64,000 nt of DNA from Frigoribacterium sp. PvP032 (GCF_017833035.1 NZ_JAFIBM010000001.1:1426001-1490000), one strand, 5' to 3'; shown: positions 28,048 to 39,122, counted from the first letter of the stretch. Translations and numbers: made by a program. The notes: a model not told the origin generated them from the sequence alone.

Positions 28048-28074
28048 GCCGCCGGGGCGCGTCGCCCCGGCGGC
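28048..28074 (+). terminator. Hairpin terminator after hpf
   Basis: A perfect 12-bp GC stem (28048-28059 with 28063-28074) closed by a CGT loop, 6 nt after the hpf stop. Two tandem 14-bp CGGCCACGTCCTCG units (28071-28084, 28085-28098) follow directly. Confidence 0.65.
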
Positions 28075-28156
28075 CACGTCCTCGCGGCCACGTCCTCGGG
28101 GAGCGAGGAAGGGGGACCACGCCGGTCCTCCCTCCTCCTCCCTAGGTCGTGGCCGC

Positions 28157-28162
28157 TAGTCT
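28157..28162 (+). promoter_or_regulatory. -10 box for secA
   Basis: TAGTCT would start transcription near 28169, giving secA a leader of about 55 nt with CAGGGAG as the ribosome site. Confidence 0.45.
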
Positions 28163-28223
28163 TGTCACCATTCCGTGATCGTCCCGCGAGGGGGCGGACA
28201 CGTCCAGAACCAGGGAGCATCCG

Positions 28224-31058
<2,835 letters not shown>

Positions 31059-31089
31059 GTCGGCGGGCCCGACGACGACCGTACGACCC

Positions 31090-31126
31090 CGACGGGGCCG
31101 CTCACCCCTGGCGAGCGGCCCCGTCG
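31090..31126 (+). terminator. Hairpin terminator after secA
   Basis: A perfect 14-bp stem (31090-31103 with 31113-31126) with a 9-nt loop lies between secA and the convergent Rv3235-like gene. Confidence 0.75.
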
Positions 31127-31141
31127 CCGTCTGAGCCCGGG

Positions 31142-31618
31142 TCAGAGGATGTGCAGCGCGCTCGCCTGCCAGCGTGAGCCGACGATCTCGAGCCGCACCG
31201 CCACCGCGCGGGAGCGACCCCGGCCGTGCACGACGACGACTGCCTCCACGACCCCCGGCACGGGGCGGGCGACCTTCACGGTGCCGATCCGGAGGACGGG
31301 GCGGACGGGGCGGTCGGCCAGCACGGAACGCGCGCGCGTCGACAGCTGGACCCGGGAGCGCAGCACTGCGTGGACCTCGCTCGTGACCCACCGGGTCAGT
31401 TGCTGGAGGTCGCGGGTCCCGGCGAGCACCTCGAGCACCGATCGCGCGAGGCCCTCGGCGGCGCGGCCGGGGTCGAGCTCCGGCTCGACGGGCACGGTCG
31501 GCTCCCCGACGACAGGCTCGACGAGGAACAGCTCGACGGCACGGCGAGGTCGATCCGACGGACCAGGTCCGTCGTGGTCGTCGGGCTCGGGCGGCAGGAG
31601 GGCGAGAGAGGGAGGCAT
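31142..31618 (-). CDS. Rv3235 family protein
   Basis: A 158-residue protein. The first 60 residues are Pro/Asp-rich and probably disordered. The conserved part runs from about residue 60: LARSVLEVLAGTRDLQQLTRWVTSEVHAVLRSRVQL, then paired strands RPVLRIGTVKVARPVPGVVEAVVVVHGRGRSRAVAVRLE and SRWQASALHIL. This is the pattern of the Rv3235 family, encoded near secA in many actinobacteria. Members are of unknown function. The ATG at 31618 is chosen, but an in-frame ATG at 31657 would add 13 residues; neither has a clear ribosome site. Confidence 0.85.
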   Translation of the reverse strand: MPPSLALLPPEPDDHDGPGPSDRPRRAVELFLVEPVVGEPTVPVEPELDPGRAAEGLARSVLEVLAGTRDLQQLTRWVTSEVHAVLRSRVQLSTRARSVLADRPVRPVLRIGTVKVARPVPGVVEAVVVVHGRGRSRAVAVRLEIVGSRWQASALHIL

Positions 31619-31774
31619 GGGTCTCGGACTTTCGTGGGGAGGCGTGGCGTTCAACATATGACATGTCCAGACGGGTCTGTCCCTCCGGGCTCCCGCTGTG
31701 GACAAGTGGGAGGTCCCACGGCGGACCCCAGGCGATCGGCGAGCCCTCGATCGCGGTCGACCTAGACTGGGGCG
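31619..31774. promoter_or_regulatory. Divergent region of the Rv3235-like gene and the histidine kinase
   Basis: The 156-nt gap contains the 8-bp palindrome GACATGTC (near 31660-31667) and the partly symmetric AGACGGGTCT (31669-31678) just beyond it, possible protein-binding sites. At its right end TAGACT (31763-31768) lies 7 nt before the GTG of the kinase gene, predicting a leaderless transcript. Confidence 0.4.
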
Positions 31775-33268
31775 GTGTCGACGCTCAGTGATCTCGTTCT
31801 CGCCCAGGGCCGCTCCAGCGAGGCGGACGTCGAGTGGCTGCACCTCCTGGTCGGCGACTGGCAGCTCCTCGCCGACCTCGCCTTCGCCGACATGGTGCTC
31901 TGGGTGCCCACGGACACCGGCAGCTACGTCGCCGTCGCCCACGCGCGGCCGTCGAGCTCGGCCACGCTCTTCTACCGCGACTTCGTGGGCCAGGAGGTGC
32001 GGCCAGAGTGGCGCTCGCAGATCCAGCAGGCCTTCGAGACGACGCGCATCGTCGACTCCGCGGCGCCGGACTGGTACGAGGAGACCCCCACGCGCGTCCG
32101 CGCCGTCCCCGTCCTCCGCCGGCTGGGCGCGAGTCGCCCCGACGTCACGGAGGCGCCCATCGCGGTGATCACGCGACACACGAACCTGAGCGAGGCGCGG
32201 ACCCCGAGCCGCCAGGAGCTCACCTTCAACCAGTGCAGCAACGACCTCTTCGCGATGATCGCCGCGGGCGACTTCCCCGATCTGGGTGCGCCCACCGGGC
32301 CCCGGCGGGGTGCCCCCCGCGCCTCCGACGGCCTCCTGCGTCTCGACGTCGACGGCACGGTCACCTTCGCCAGCCCCAACGGGCTGTCCGCCTTCAACCG
32401 CATGGGCTTCGCCGGCGAGCTCGAGGGCGAGTCGCTCGCCGAGGTGACGACCGGGCTGCTGCAGGGCAAGCTCGTCATCGACGAGTCCCTCCCTCTCGTC
32501 GTCACGGGCAGGGCCCCGTGGCGCACGGACATCGAGGCGCGCGGGGTGACCGTCTCGCTGCGCGCGATCCCGCTCCGCGACAAGGGCGAGCGGGTGGGCG
32601 CCGTGGTGCTCTGCCGCGACGTCACCGAGCTCCGGCACCAGGAGCGCGAGCTCATCACGAAGGACGCGACGATCCGCGAGATCCACCACCGGGTCAAGAA
32701 CAACCTGCAGACCGTCGCGTCGCTCCTCCGCATCCAGGCCCGACGGACGCACACGGACGTCGCCCGGGAGGCCCTGACCCAGGCGATGCGCCGGGTGGCC
32801 TCGATCGCCGTCGTCCACGACACCCTCTCCGAGGGACTCAGCCAGAACGTCGACTTCGACACGGTCTTCGACCGGGTCCTGATGCTCATCACCGAGGTCG
32901 CCTCGAGCCACGCGACCACCGTGCGCCCCACCAGGACGGGGAGCTTCGGCGCCCTCCCGAGCGAGTACGCGACACCGCTGGCGCTGGCGCTCACCGAGCT
33001 CGTGACCAACGCCGTGGAGCACGGCCTCGACGGTCGGGACGGCGTCGTCGAGATCTCGGCCGAGCGCGACGACGAGCAGCTGACCGTGAAGGTGCGCGAC
33101 GACGGCGTCGGCCTGCCCGAGGGCAAGGTCGGCTCCGGCCTCGGCACGCAGATCGTCCGGACGCTCATCCAGGGCGAGCTCGGCGGCACCATCGACTGGC
33201 ACACGCTCGTGGGGAACGGCACCGAGGTCACCATCGAGATCCCGTTCCGCTGGCTCACCCGCTCCTAG
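31775..33268 (+). CDS. PdtaS-type cytosolic sensor histidine kinase (HisKA_2)
   Basis: A 497-residue soluble kinase with no membrane segments. The N-terminal part (about 1-150) resembles the GAF domain of PdtaS, followed by a PAS domain (about 180-290, LLRLDVDGTVTFASPNGLSAFNRMGF). The HisKA_2 motif EIHHRVKNNLQTVASLLRIQARR near residue 305 holds the phospho-histidine, and the ATPase domain has LTELVTNAVEHGLDG near 407 and DDGVGLPEG plus GLGTQIVRTL later. In mycobacteria PdtaS (Rv3220c) signals to the RNA-binding antiterminator PdtaR and senses copper and nitric oxide. No pdtaR-like gene lies in this window. The whiB1 neighbour matches Rv3219. Confidence 0.92.
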   Translation: MSTLSDLVLAQGRSSEADVEWLHLLVGDWQLLADLAFADMVLWVPTDTGSYVAVAHARPSSSATLFYRDFVGQEVRPEWRSQIQQAFETTRIVDSAAPDWYEETPTRVRAVPVLRRLGASRPDVTEAPIAVITRHTNLSEARTPSRQELTFNQCSNDLFAMIAAGDFPDLGAPTGPRRGAPRASDGLLRLDVDGTVTFASPNGLSAFNRMGFAGELEGESLAEVTTGLLQGKLVIDESLPLVVTGRAPWRTDIEARGVTVSLRAIPLRDKGERVGAVVLCRDVTELRHQERELITKDATIREIHHRVKNNLQTVASLLRIQARRTHTDVAREALTQAMRRVASIAVVHDTLSEGLSQNVDFDTVFDRVLMLITEVASSHATTVRPTRTGSFGALPSEYATPLALALTELVTNAVEHGLDGRDGVVEISAERDDEQLTVKVRDDGVGLPEGKVGSGLGTQIVRTLIQGELGGTIDWHTLVGNGTEVTIEIPFRWLTRS

Positions 33269-33533
33269 CCGCCTCCCGGCTCCGACCGTCCCGATCGCGC
33301 CGTGCGTCGCGCACCCCGCGCTGTCCTTCTCGGGGGCGGGTCAGTCGCGTCGAGGGCGGGTCGCGGACGACCCGCCCTCGACGCAGACGACCCGCCCTCG
33401 ACGGCAGGTGGTGCCGCAGCGCTGCTCATGCCGGACCTGGCCGGCCCTGCTCCGGCCTGTGGGCCCAGACGACGACGAGGCCGGCTCCCCGTGGGGGAGC
33501 CGGCCTCGTGTGTTCGCTGGTGCTGTTCGGTGC
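33269..33533. terminator. Convergent terminator region with three-arm repeat and a 16-bp hairpin
   Basis: Two structures lie between the kinase gene and whiB1. GTCGAGGGCGGGTCG (33349-33363) can pair over 15 bp with either of two identical complements, at 33368-33382 and 33388-33402. Closer to whiB1, ACGAGGCCGGCTCCCC (33475-33490) pairs perfectly with 33494-33509 and is the likely whiB1 terminator. No gene is seen in this gap. Confidence 0.75.
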
Positions 33534-33782
33534 CTAGCTGGCGCGGCGTGCGCGGGCCGCGCGGCGCTTCAGCGCTCGACGCTCGTCCTCGCTGAGCCCG
33601 CCCCAGACGCCCGAGTCCTGACTCGTCTCGAGGGCGTACTGCAGACAGGTCTCCGTGACCGTGCAGCGACCACAGACGGTCTTCGCCTTGTCGATCTGGT
33701 CCACGGCGGGGCCCGTGTTGCCGACCGGGAAGAAGAGCTCCGGGTCAGCGGTCAGGCAGGCGGCTTTGTCACGCCAATCCAT
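33534..33782 (-). CDS. whiB1: WhiB1-type iron-sulfur transcription factor
   Basis: An 82-residue Wbl protein. C9, C37, C40 and C46 are the cluster ligands, GVWGG at 58-62 is the turn, and EDERRALKRRAARARRAS is the basic tail. WhiB1 is a nitric-oxide-sensitive [4Fe-4S] protein that binds sigma-A and DNA and is essential in M. tuberculosis. The ATG at 33782 is strongly supported by AAAGGAG 9 nt upstream and by the standard MDWRDKAACL opening; the longer frame would add a meaningless tail. Its position next to the PdtaS-type kinase matches Rv3219/Rv3220c. Confidence 0.94.
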   Translation of the reverse strand: MDWRDKAACLTADPELFFPVGNTGPAVDQIDKAKTVCGRCTVTETCLQYALETSQDSGVWGGLSEDERRALKRRAARARRAS

Positions 33783-33964
33783 CGATGGGTACTCCTTTGG
33801 GTGCTGGACCGGGCACGTCGAAGCGCCGGGTTCCGGTGGGGGGAAGAAAGCCGAGAGACTTCGATTCATTGGGAGGCGCGCACCACGACGTACACGTCAC
33901 TTCGACCTCGAATATGGTCGCATACTGGAACCGCCAGATCAAGGATTCTCAGGAGGGATCGAGC

Positions 33965-34420
33965 GTGACCGAACAGTCCGGGGACACCCCTCGCGGGGGG
34001 ACAGGTCGTTCTGCGGCACGGCGTCCGGCTCTCTTCTGGCTGCTCGTCCTGCTGCTCGCCGCCGAGGCGGCGCTGCTCGCGGTCGCGACGGCGTACCTGC
34101 TGATCGAGATCCTCACGGTGCAGCCCGACTCCTACGCCGCCGCCGCCGCGATCCTGCTGCTGACCCTGATCGCCACGATCTGGCTGGGCGCCATCGTCGT
34201 CGGCGCCCTGCGCGGCCGAGGCTGGATCAGGGGCGCCGCGATCGTCTGGCAGGTGCTGCAGATCGCGGTCGGGGTCGGGAGCCTCCAGGGCACCTTCGCC
34301 AACCCCTCCGTCGGGCTCTGGCTGATCGTCCCCGCCGTGCTCGTCGTGGTGCTGCTGCTCGTCCCGAGCGTCGTCGCCGTCACCTCCGCACGCGACGACG
34401 CCCCGCCGCGCACCTACTGA
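33965..34420 (+). CDS. Small four-helix membrane protein, unknown function
   Basis: A 151-residue protein starting with GTG at 33965 after AGGAGGG, a strong ribosome site that decides the start. A polar head of about 20 residues precedes four hydrophobic helices: LFWLLVLLLAAEAALLAVATAYLL, ILLLTLIATIWLGAIVVGAL, a third with VWQVLQIAVGVGSLQG, and LWLIVPAVLVVVLLLVPSVVAVT. I know it only as a common actinobacterial membrane protein beside whiB1 or bcp genes. It is divergent from whiB1 by 182 nt. No catalytic residues stand out. Confidence 0.75.
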   Translation: MTEQSGDTPRGGTGRSAARRPALFWLLVLLLAAEAALLAVATAYLLIEILTVQPDSYAAAAAILLLTLIATIWLGAIVVGALRGRGWIRGAAIVWQVLQIAVGVGSLQGTFANPSVGLWLIVPAVLVVVLLLVPSVVAVTSARDDAPPRTY

Positions 34421-34451
34421 CCAGGGCGAGGCGGGGCGTCGGCCATGAGCC

Positions 34452-34922
34452 TCAGTCCAGGCCGAGCTTCTTCCGCAGCGACGCCACGTGGCCGGTCGCC
34501 TTCACGTTGTACAGCGGCAGCTGCACCACGCCCTCCTCGTCGAGCACGAACGTCGACCGGATCGTGCCCGTCACGATCCGTCCGTAGTTGTTCTTCTCGC
34601 CCCACGCGCCGTACTGCTGGTGCACGGTCAGCTCCGGGTCGGACAGCAGGGGGAAGTTCAGGCCCTGCTCGTCCTTGAACCGGCGGAGCGCCTCCGGGGC
34701 GTCCTTCGAGACGCCCAGCACCTGGTAGCCCGAGCCCGCCAGCGAGTTGATGTTGTCGCGGAAGTCGCACGCCTGCGTCGTGCAGCCCGGCGTCGACGCC
34801 GCCGGGTAGAAGTACACGATCACCTTGCGGCCGGCGAAGTCCGACAGCGAGACAGGAGCACCCGACTCGTCGTCGAGGGTGAACGAGGGCGCCGCGGCGC
34901 CCTTCGCGAGCTTCGTGGACAT
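34452..34922 (-). CDS. bcp: Thiol peroxidase, Bcp/AhpC-TSA family
   Basis: A 156-residue peroxiredoxin of the Bcp/PrxQ subfamily. C47 in YPAASTPGCTTQACDFRD is the peroxidatic cysteine and C52 the resolving cysteine five residues later, as in atypical two-cysteine PrxQ. It reduces hydrogen peroxide and organic peroxides with thioredoxin as electron donor, in the cytoplasm. GGAG lies before the ATG. A minus-strand TAGCAT at 34980-34985 may be its -10 box, overlapping the tRNA promoter on the other strand. Confidence 0.94.
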   Translation of the reverse strand: MSTKLAKGAAAPSFTLDDESGAPVSLSDFAGRKVIVYFYPAASTPGCTTQACDFRDNINSLAGSGYQVLGVSKDAPEALRRFKDEQGLNFPLLSDPELTVHQQYGAWGEKNNYGRIVTGTIRSTFVLDEEGVVQLPLYNVKATGHVASLRKKLGLD

Positions 34923-34983
34923 GGTGCTCCGATCTCGCGGCGCGCAGGGGCACCGGTGGTTCTCAGGGGGTCGATTCTCATGC

Positions 34984-34989
34984 TAGAGT
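34984..34989 (+). promoter_or_regulatory. Extended -10 box for tRNA-Lys
   Basis: TGC followed by TAGAGT is an extended -10 (TGN-TANNNT) located 30 nt before the tRNA 5' end, which would give a short 5' trailer for RNase P. Confidence 0.45.
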
Positions 34990-35019
34990 CATTCCTCGTT
35001 GCGCCACGCCGCGCAGCAT

Positions 35020-35095
<76 letters not shown>

Positions 35096-35440
35096 CAAAA
35101 TGGGTCTCCTGTGTTCGAAGCTCCGCTTCTTCGCGGGGGATTTTGTTCCACGCCTTTCGTCGCCCGCGGCGACGTGCGGCTCGGGTCGTGCGCGGCAGAC
35201 ACTTCTGCCCGCCAGGTGCTCATGGCGCGGGGCGCGGACGACGCTTCGCTCGTCCCCTTCGGCGACGGTGGGGCGCGCGGCGGGGGCGGCGGCGCTTCGC
35301 GCGCCACCTTCGGCGACGGTGGGGTGGGGCGGCGGCGCTTCGCGCGCCACCTTCGGCGACGGTGGGGTGGGGTGGCGGCGCTTCGCGCGCCACCCTCGGC
35401 GACGGGGCTTCGCGCGACCCGGGGTGGCTAGGGTGGCGGG
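35096..35440. repeat. Intergenic 43-bp tandem hairpin repeat after tRNA-Lys
   Basis: A 345-nt gap without a gene. Three near-identical units start at 35291, 35334 and 35377 (period 43 bp), with degenerate flanking copies at about 35240 and 35405. Each unit begins GGCGCTTCGCGCGCC, a 5-bp hairpin, followed by ACC-TTCGGCGAC-GGT. Direct repeats of CTTCGCGG-like pieces also occur near 35125-35140. The period is not a multiple of three, and short frames through it are not credible proteins. Confidence 0.85.
35429..35434 (+). promoter_or_regulatory. -10 box for the phosphatase gene
   Basis: TAGGGT ends 7 nt before the ATG at 35441 and predicts a leaderless transcript starting right after the hairpin repeats. 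Confidence 0.5.
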
Positions 35441-36133
35441 ATGGCGACTGTTGTGGTGGTGCGGCACGGGCGGACTACGGCGAACGCGACGGGGGTGCTC
35501 GCGGGGCGGACTCCCGGGGTGCTGCTGGACGAGGCGGGGCGGCGGCAGGCCGCCGCGACCGGGGCACGGCTGGCCGTGGTGCCGTTCGCCCGGGTGGTGA
35601 CCTCGCCGCTCGAGCGGTGCCGGGAGACCACGGAGGCGATCGTCGCGCAGCAGTCGGCCGACGCCTCCTTCGAGGTGCTGGTCGACGACGCGATCACCGA
35701 GTGCGACTACGGCGACTGGCAGGGCCGACCGCTGTCCGAGCTGGCGAGCGAGGACCTCTGGCAGGTCGTCCAGCGCCAGCCGTCCGCCGTGACCTTCCCC
35801 CGCGGCGAGACGATGTCGGGCATGCAGCACCGCGCCGTCAGCGCGATCCGCGCCCACGACGCCGCCGTCGAGCGAGAGCACGGGCCGGGTGCCGTCTGGC
35901 TCGCCGTCAGCCACGGCGACGTGATCAAGTCCGTCTTGGCCGACGCGCTCGGCGCGCACCTCGACCTGTTCCAGCGCATCTCGGTCGGCCCGGCGTCGGT
36001 GTCGATCGTGCGCTACGGCACGCACCGCACCGACGTCCTCGCCACCAACACCGACGGGGGCGACCTCAGCTGGCTGCGCGGCGCGGCACCCGGCGCGGAC
36101 GCCGCGGTCGGAGGAGGCGCCGGCCCCGTCTGA
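35441..36133 (+). CDS. Histidine phosphatase family protein (MSMEG_4193 type phosphomutase-like)
   Basis: A 230-residue member of the phosphoglycerate mutase superfamily. R8-H9-G10 in VVVRHGRTTANATGVLAGRTPGVLLDEAG is the catalytic histidine motif, LERCRETTEAI near 66 and AVSHGDVIKSVLADALGAHLD near 152 complete the active site. The MSMEG_4193 subfamily is specific to actinobacteria and almost always lies next to a DUF3090 protein and a SCO1664-type kinase-like protein, which is the case here. The substrate is not known. The C-terminal ~25 residues are Gly/Ala-rich and not conserved. Confidence 0.9.
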   Translation: MATVVVVRHGRTTANATGVLAGRTPGVLLDEAGRRQAAATGARLAVVPFARVVTSPLERCRETTEAIVAQQSADASFEVLVDDAITECDYGDWQGRPLSELASEDLWQVVQRQPSAVTFPRGETMSGMQHRAVSAIRAHDAAVEREHGPGAVWLAVSHGDVIKSVLADALGAHLDLFQRISVGPASVSIVRYGTHRTDVLATNTDGGDLSWLRGAAPGADAAVGGGAGPV

Positions 36134-36166
36134 GAGCCGGCCCCGGACACCTGCCCCCACCGCTCG

Positions 36167-36172
36167 TAGGAT
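36167..36172 (+). promoter_or_regulatory. -10 box for the DUF3090 gene
   Basis: TAGGAT ends 7 nt before the ATG at 36179, in the short gap after the phosphatase gene; an internal leaderless start is likely. Confidence 0.45.
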
Positions 36173-36178
36173 GACGCC

Positions 36179-36748
36179 ATGCCCACCATCGTCCACGGGT
36201 TCGACTGGCCCGACCGCGTCGTCGTCGGCACCGTCGGGCGCCCGGGAGCCCGCACGTTCTACCTCCAGGCCCGCGACGGCCGCCGCGTCGTCAGCGTCGC
36301 CCTCGAGAAGGAGCAGTCCGCCGTCCTGGCCCGCAAGATCGACGAGATCCTCGACGAGGTGCGACGCGTGGACGGCAACCCCGCCAGCGTCCCCGAAACG
36401 ATCCCGGACGAGCTCGTCGACCATGCTCCCCTCGACCAGCCCGTCGAGCCCGAGTTCCGGGTCGGGGCCCTCAGCCTCGGCTGGGACCCGTCCACCGCCC
36501 AGGTCGTCGTCGAGGCGTACCCCCTCGTCGACCCGGGTGAGGACGACCTCGACCTCGACGTCGACCTCGACGCCGACGCCGCCGAGCCGGTCGAGATGAT
36601 GTCGCTGCGGCTCCCCGTCGGCACCGCCAGGGCCTTCGCCGCCCGCACCCTCGAGGTCGTCGGTGCCGGTCGTGCCCTCTGCCCGCTCTGCGGCGCCCCC
36701 ATGGACCCCGACGGGCACGTCTGCGCCGGGCCCGGCGACTCCTGGTGA
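36179..36748 (+). CDS. DUF3090 family protein
   Basis: A 189-residue protein. The N-terminal part follows the family pattern (RVVVGTVGRPGARTFYLQARDGRRVVSVALEKEQ), a central acidic stretch (EDDLDLDVDLDADAAEPVEM) separates it from a strand-rich part, and the C-terminus ends in a zinc-ribbon-like CPLCGAPMDPDGHVC. DUF3090 is conserved in actinobacteria between the MSMEG_4193 phosphatase and the SCO1664 protein, and its biochemical role has not been defined to my knowledge. The stop overlaps the GTG start of the next gene (GTGA), so they are coupled. Confidence 0.9.
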   Translation: MPTIVHGFDWPDRVVVGTVGRPGARTFYLQARDGRRVVSVALEKEQSAVLARKIDEILDEVRRVDGNPASVPETIPDELVDHAPLDQPVEPEFRVGALSLGWDPSTAQVVVEAYPLVDPGEDDLDLDVDLDADAAEPVEMMSLRLPVGTARAFAARTLEVVGAGRALCPLCGAPMDPDGHVCAGPGDSW

Positions 36749-37515
36749 CGCCGGGGCCCGACCTGGTGACGGGAGAGCTGACGCTCACGGGCCGGGTGAC
36801 CACCGCCTCCAACGCGACGTTCGTCGGCGAGGTCGACGGCGTGGTCGTCGTCTACAAGCCCGTCGCGGGCGAACGCCCCCTCTGGGACTTCCCCGACGGC
36901 GACCTGGCCTCGCGGGAGGTCGCCGCGTGGCACGTGTCCGAGGCGCTCGGCTGGGACGTCGTGCCGCGGACCTGGCTCCGTGACGGGCCTCTCGGCCCCG
37001 GCATGGTGCAGCTCTGGTGCGACGTCGACCCTGAGCAGGACGCCGTCGACCTGCTGCCCTCGGCCGACGTGCCGGACGAGGGCTGGCGCACGGTGCTCGA
37101 AGGACTCGACGAGGAGGACGAGCCGGTGGCGCTCGTGCACGAGGACTCGACGGCCCTCCGCCGGATGGCCGTCTTCGACGTCGTCGTCAACAACGCGGAC
37201 CGCAAGGGCGCTCACGTCCTCGCGATGCCCGACGGCCGTCGCCACGGCGTCGACCACGGCCTCACCCTGCACTCCGAGCACAAGCTCCGGACCGTGCTCT
37301 GGGGCTGGGCGGGCGAGCCCCTGACGACCGACGAGCTCGACGGGGTCGCCAGGGTCGAGCAGCAGCTCGGCGGCGAGCTGGGGGCCGTCCTCAGCGGCCT
37401 CGTCACCGAGGCCGAGCTCGCGGCCCTCGGCGCCCGCTGCGCCCGCCTGCGAGCGGCGGGCACCTTCCCCGAGCCCGAGGGCCAGGCGCCCGCCGTGCCG
37501 TGGCCGCTGTTCTGA
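36745..37515 (+). CDS. SCO1664 family kinase-like protein
   Basis: A 256-residue protein distantly related to phosphatidylinositol 3/4-kinase folds. VVVYKPVAGERPLWDFPDG near residue 32 gives the ATP-contact lysine, MAVFDVVVNNADRKGAHVL near 140 is the catalytic-loop-like segment (NNADRK), and GVDHGLTLHSEHKLRT near 165 provides the metal-binding aspartate. It is likely an ATP-dependent phosphotransferase; the target is unknown. It starts with GTG overlapping the DUF3090 stop. The actinobacterial trio ends here; mshC, which follows in some relatives, is replaced by a convergent permease 22 nt away. Confidence 0.88.
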   Translation: MTPGPDLVTGELTLTGRVTTASNATFVGEVDGVVVVYKPVAGERPLWDFPDGDLASREVAAWHVSEALGWDVVPRTWLRDGPLGPGMVQLWCDVDPEQDAVDLLPSADVPDEGWRTVLEGLDEEDEPVALVHEDSTALRRMAVFDVVVNNADRKGAHVLAMPDGRRHGVDHGLTLHSEHKLRTVLWGWAGEPLTTDELDGVARVEQQLGGELGAVLSGLVTEAELAALGARCARLRAAGTFPEPEGQAPAVPWPLF

Positions 37516-37537
37516 CCGTGACCGGAGACCGCTGCCG

Positions 37538-39085
37538 CTACTCCTGACCGCGGTCGTCGCGGGGGAGCTGCGACGACGCGTCCCGGCCCGTGACCGGGTA
37601 CGGGCCCGTCATGCCCTCGCGCAGGCGGGCTGCCGCGAGGATGCGGTCGCGCTGCAGGTGCCAGCCGAGCACCAGCAGCGGGATGATGACGACGAGCGAC
37701 ATGACCGTGAACGAGCCGATCGGCCAGTCGATCGCCATCAGCACGACGACGGCCAGCAAGAACGCCAGCGTCAGGTAGCTCGTCACGGGCGCGCCGGGCA
37801 GCCGGAACGACGGCTCCTCCGCCTTGCCCTCCTTGGCCCACTGCCGCAGGCGCATCTGGCAGAGGATGATGGTGCCCCACGCGGTGAGGATGCCGAGCGA
37901 CGCAATGTTGAGGACGATCTCGAACGCGGTGTTCGCGCCGACGACCGCGTTCAGCACGACGCCGAGCAGGGTGATGCTCGCGGTGAGCAGGATCCCGCCG
38001 AACGGGACGCCGCCCTTCGACATCTTCGTCGTGAACTTCGGCGCCGAGCCGTTCATGCCCATCGAGTGCAGCACGCGGCCGGTCGAGTAGAGCCCGGCGT
38101 TGAGGCTCGAGAGCGCGGCGGTGACGACCACGAAGTTCATGATCGAGCCGGCCACCTCGCCCACCTGGGGGCTGCCGATGCTGCCGAAGAAGGTGACGAA
38201 CGGGCTCTGGCCGGCCTCGTACGAGGTGTAGGGCAGAAGCAGCGACAGCAGCACGAGGCTGCCGACGTAGAACACCGCGATGCGGATGATGACGGTGTTG
38301 ATCGCCCGCGGGACGACCTTCTCCGGGTGCTGCGTCTCGCCGGACGCGGTGCCGACGAGCTCGATGGCGGCGTACGCGAACACCACGCCCTGGATGACGA
38401 TCACCGCGGGCAGGAGGCCGTTCGGCAGGATCCCGCTCGCTGCGATCACCGACCAGCCCGTGTCGATCGACTCGCCGCCGCTCGTCACCGGGAACGACGC
38501 GGCGAGCCAGACGACCCCGACGACGAGGAACACCACGAGGGCCGCGACCTTGATGATCGCGAACCAGAACTCCATCTCGCCGAACACCTTCACGGCGAGC
38601 AGGTTCACCGAGAGGACGACGGCGAGCGCGACCAGGGCCAGCAGCCAGTCGGGGGCGGAGGTGAAGGCGCTCCAGTAGTGCAGGTAGAGGGCCACGGCCG
38701 TGACGTCGACGATGGCTGTCATCGCCCAGTTGAGGAAGTACATCCAGCCGGCGGCGTACGCGGCCTTCTCGCCGAAGAACTCGCGGGCGTACGAGACGAA
38801 CGACCCCGAGGAGGGGCGGTGCAGCACGAGCTCGCCGAGGGCGCGGAGGATGAAGAACGCGAAGACGCCGCAGATCGCGAAGACGATCGCGAGGGCAGGG
38901 CCGGCCGAGGCCAGGCGACCTCCGGCGCCGAGGAACAGCCCCGTGCCGATCGCGCCGCCGATGGCGATCATCTGCAGCTGGCGCGGCTTGAGCCCCTGGT
39001 GGAACCCCTCCTGCTCGTGCGAGAAATCCTGGGGGACGTGGTCGGGGGAGGCGCCTGCGCCGCCCTCGTTCGAGGGACTCGTCAT
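37538..39085 (-). CDS. Amino acid permease (APC superfamily, GABA/aromatic permease type)
   Basis: A 515-residue transporter with twelve hydrophobic helices. [30 protein letters not shown] near residues 27-56 is the amino-acid permease signature in the first helix, and the next loop has [24 protein letters not shown]. It imports an amino acid by proton symport; AnsP/GabP-like, but the substrate cannot be read from sequence. The ATG at 39085 is chosen over an upstream in-frame start because TACGGT ends exactly 7 nt before it and the family begins shortly after. Confidence 0.92.
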   Translation of the reverse strand: MTSPSNEGGAGASPDHVPQDFSHEQEGFHQGLKPRQLQMIAIGGAIGTGLFLGAGGRLASAGPALAIVFAICGVFAFFILRALGELVLHRPSSGSFVSYAREFFGEKAAYAAGWMYFLNWAMTAIVDVTAVALYLHYWSAFTSAPDWLLALVALAVVLSVNLLAVKVFGEMEFWFAIIKVAALVVFLVVGVVWLAASFPVTSGGESIDTGWSVIAASGILPNGLLPAVIVIQGVVFAYAAIELVGTASGETQHPEKVVPRAINTVIIRIAVFYVGSLVLLSLLLPYTSYEAGQSPFVTFFGSIGSPQVGEVAGSIMNFVVVTAALSSLNAGLYSTGRVLHSMGMNGSAPKFTTKMSKGGVPFGGILLTASITLLGVVLNAVVGANTAFEIVLNIASLGILTAWGTIILCQMRLRQWAKEGKAEEPSFRLPGAPVTSYLTLAFLLAVVVLMAIDWPIGSFTVMSLVVIIPLLVLGWHLQRDRILAAARLREGMTGPYPVTGRDASSQLPRDDRGQE

Positions 39086-39091
39086 GGCACG

Positions 39092-39122
39092 ACCGTAGAC
39101 CCCACGGTGCACGATGTGCACC
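39092..39122 (-). promoter_or_regulatory. Promoter and palindromic operator of the amino acid permease gene
   Basis: Minus-strand TACGGT (39092-39097) is the -10 box of a leaderless transcript. Immediately upstream, at positions about -21 to -37, lies the perfect inverted repeat GGTGCAC-GAT-GTGCACC (39106-39122), which would cover the -35 region and is a good repressor-site candidate. Confidence 0.55.

Noticed and set aside
35240-35420. Possible CRISPR array
   Set aside because: Units are contiguous with a 43-bp period and no unique spacers, and there is no cas gene in the window.
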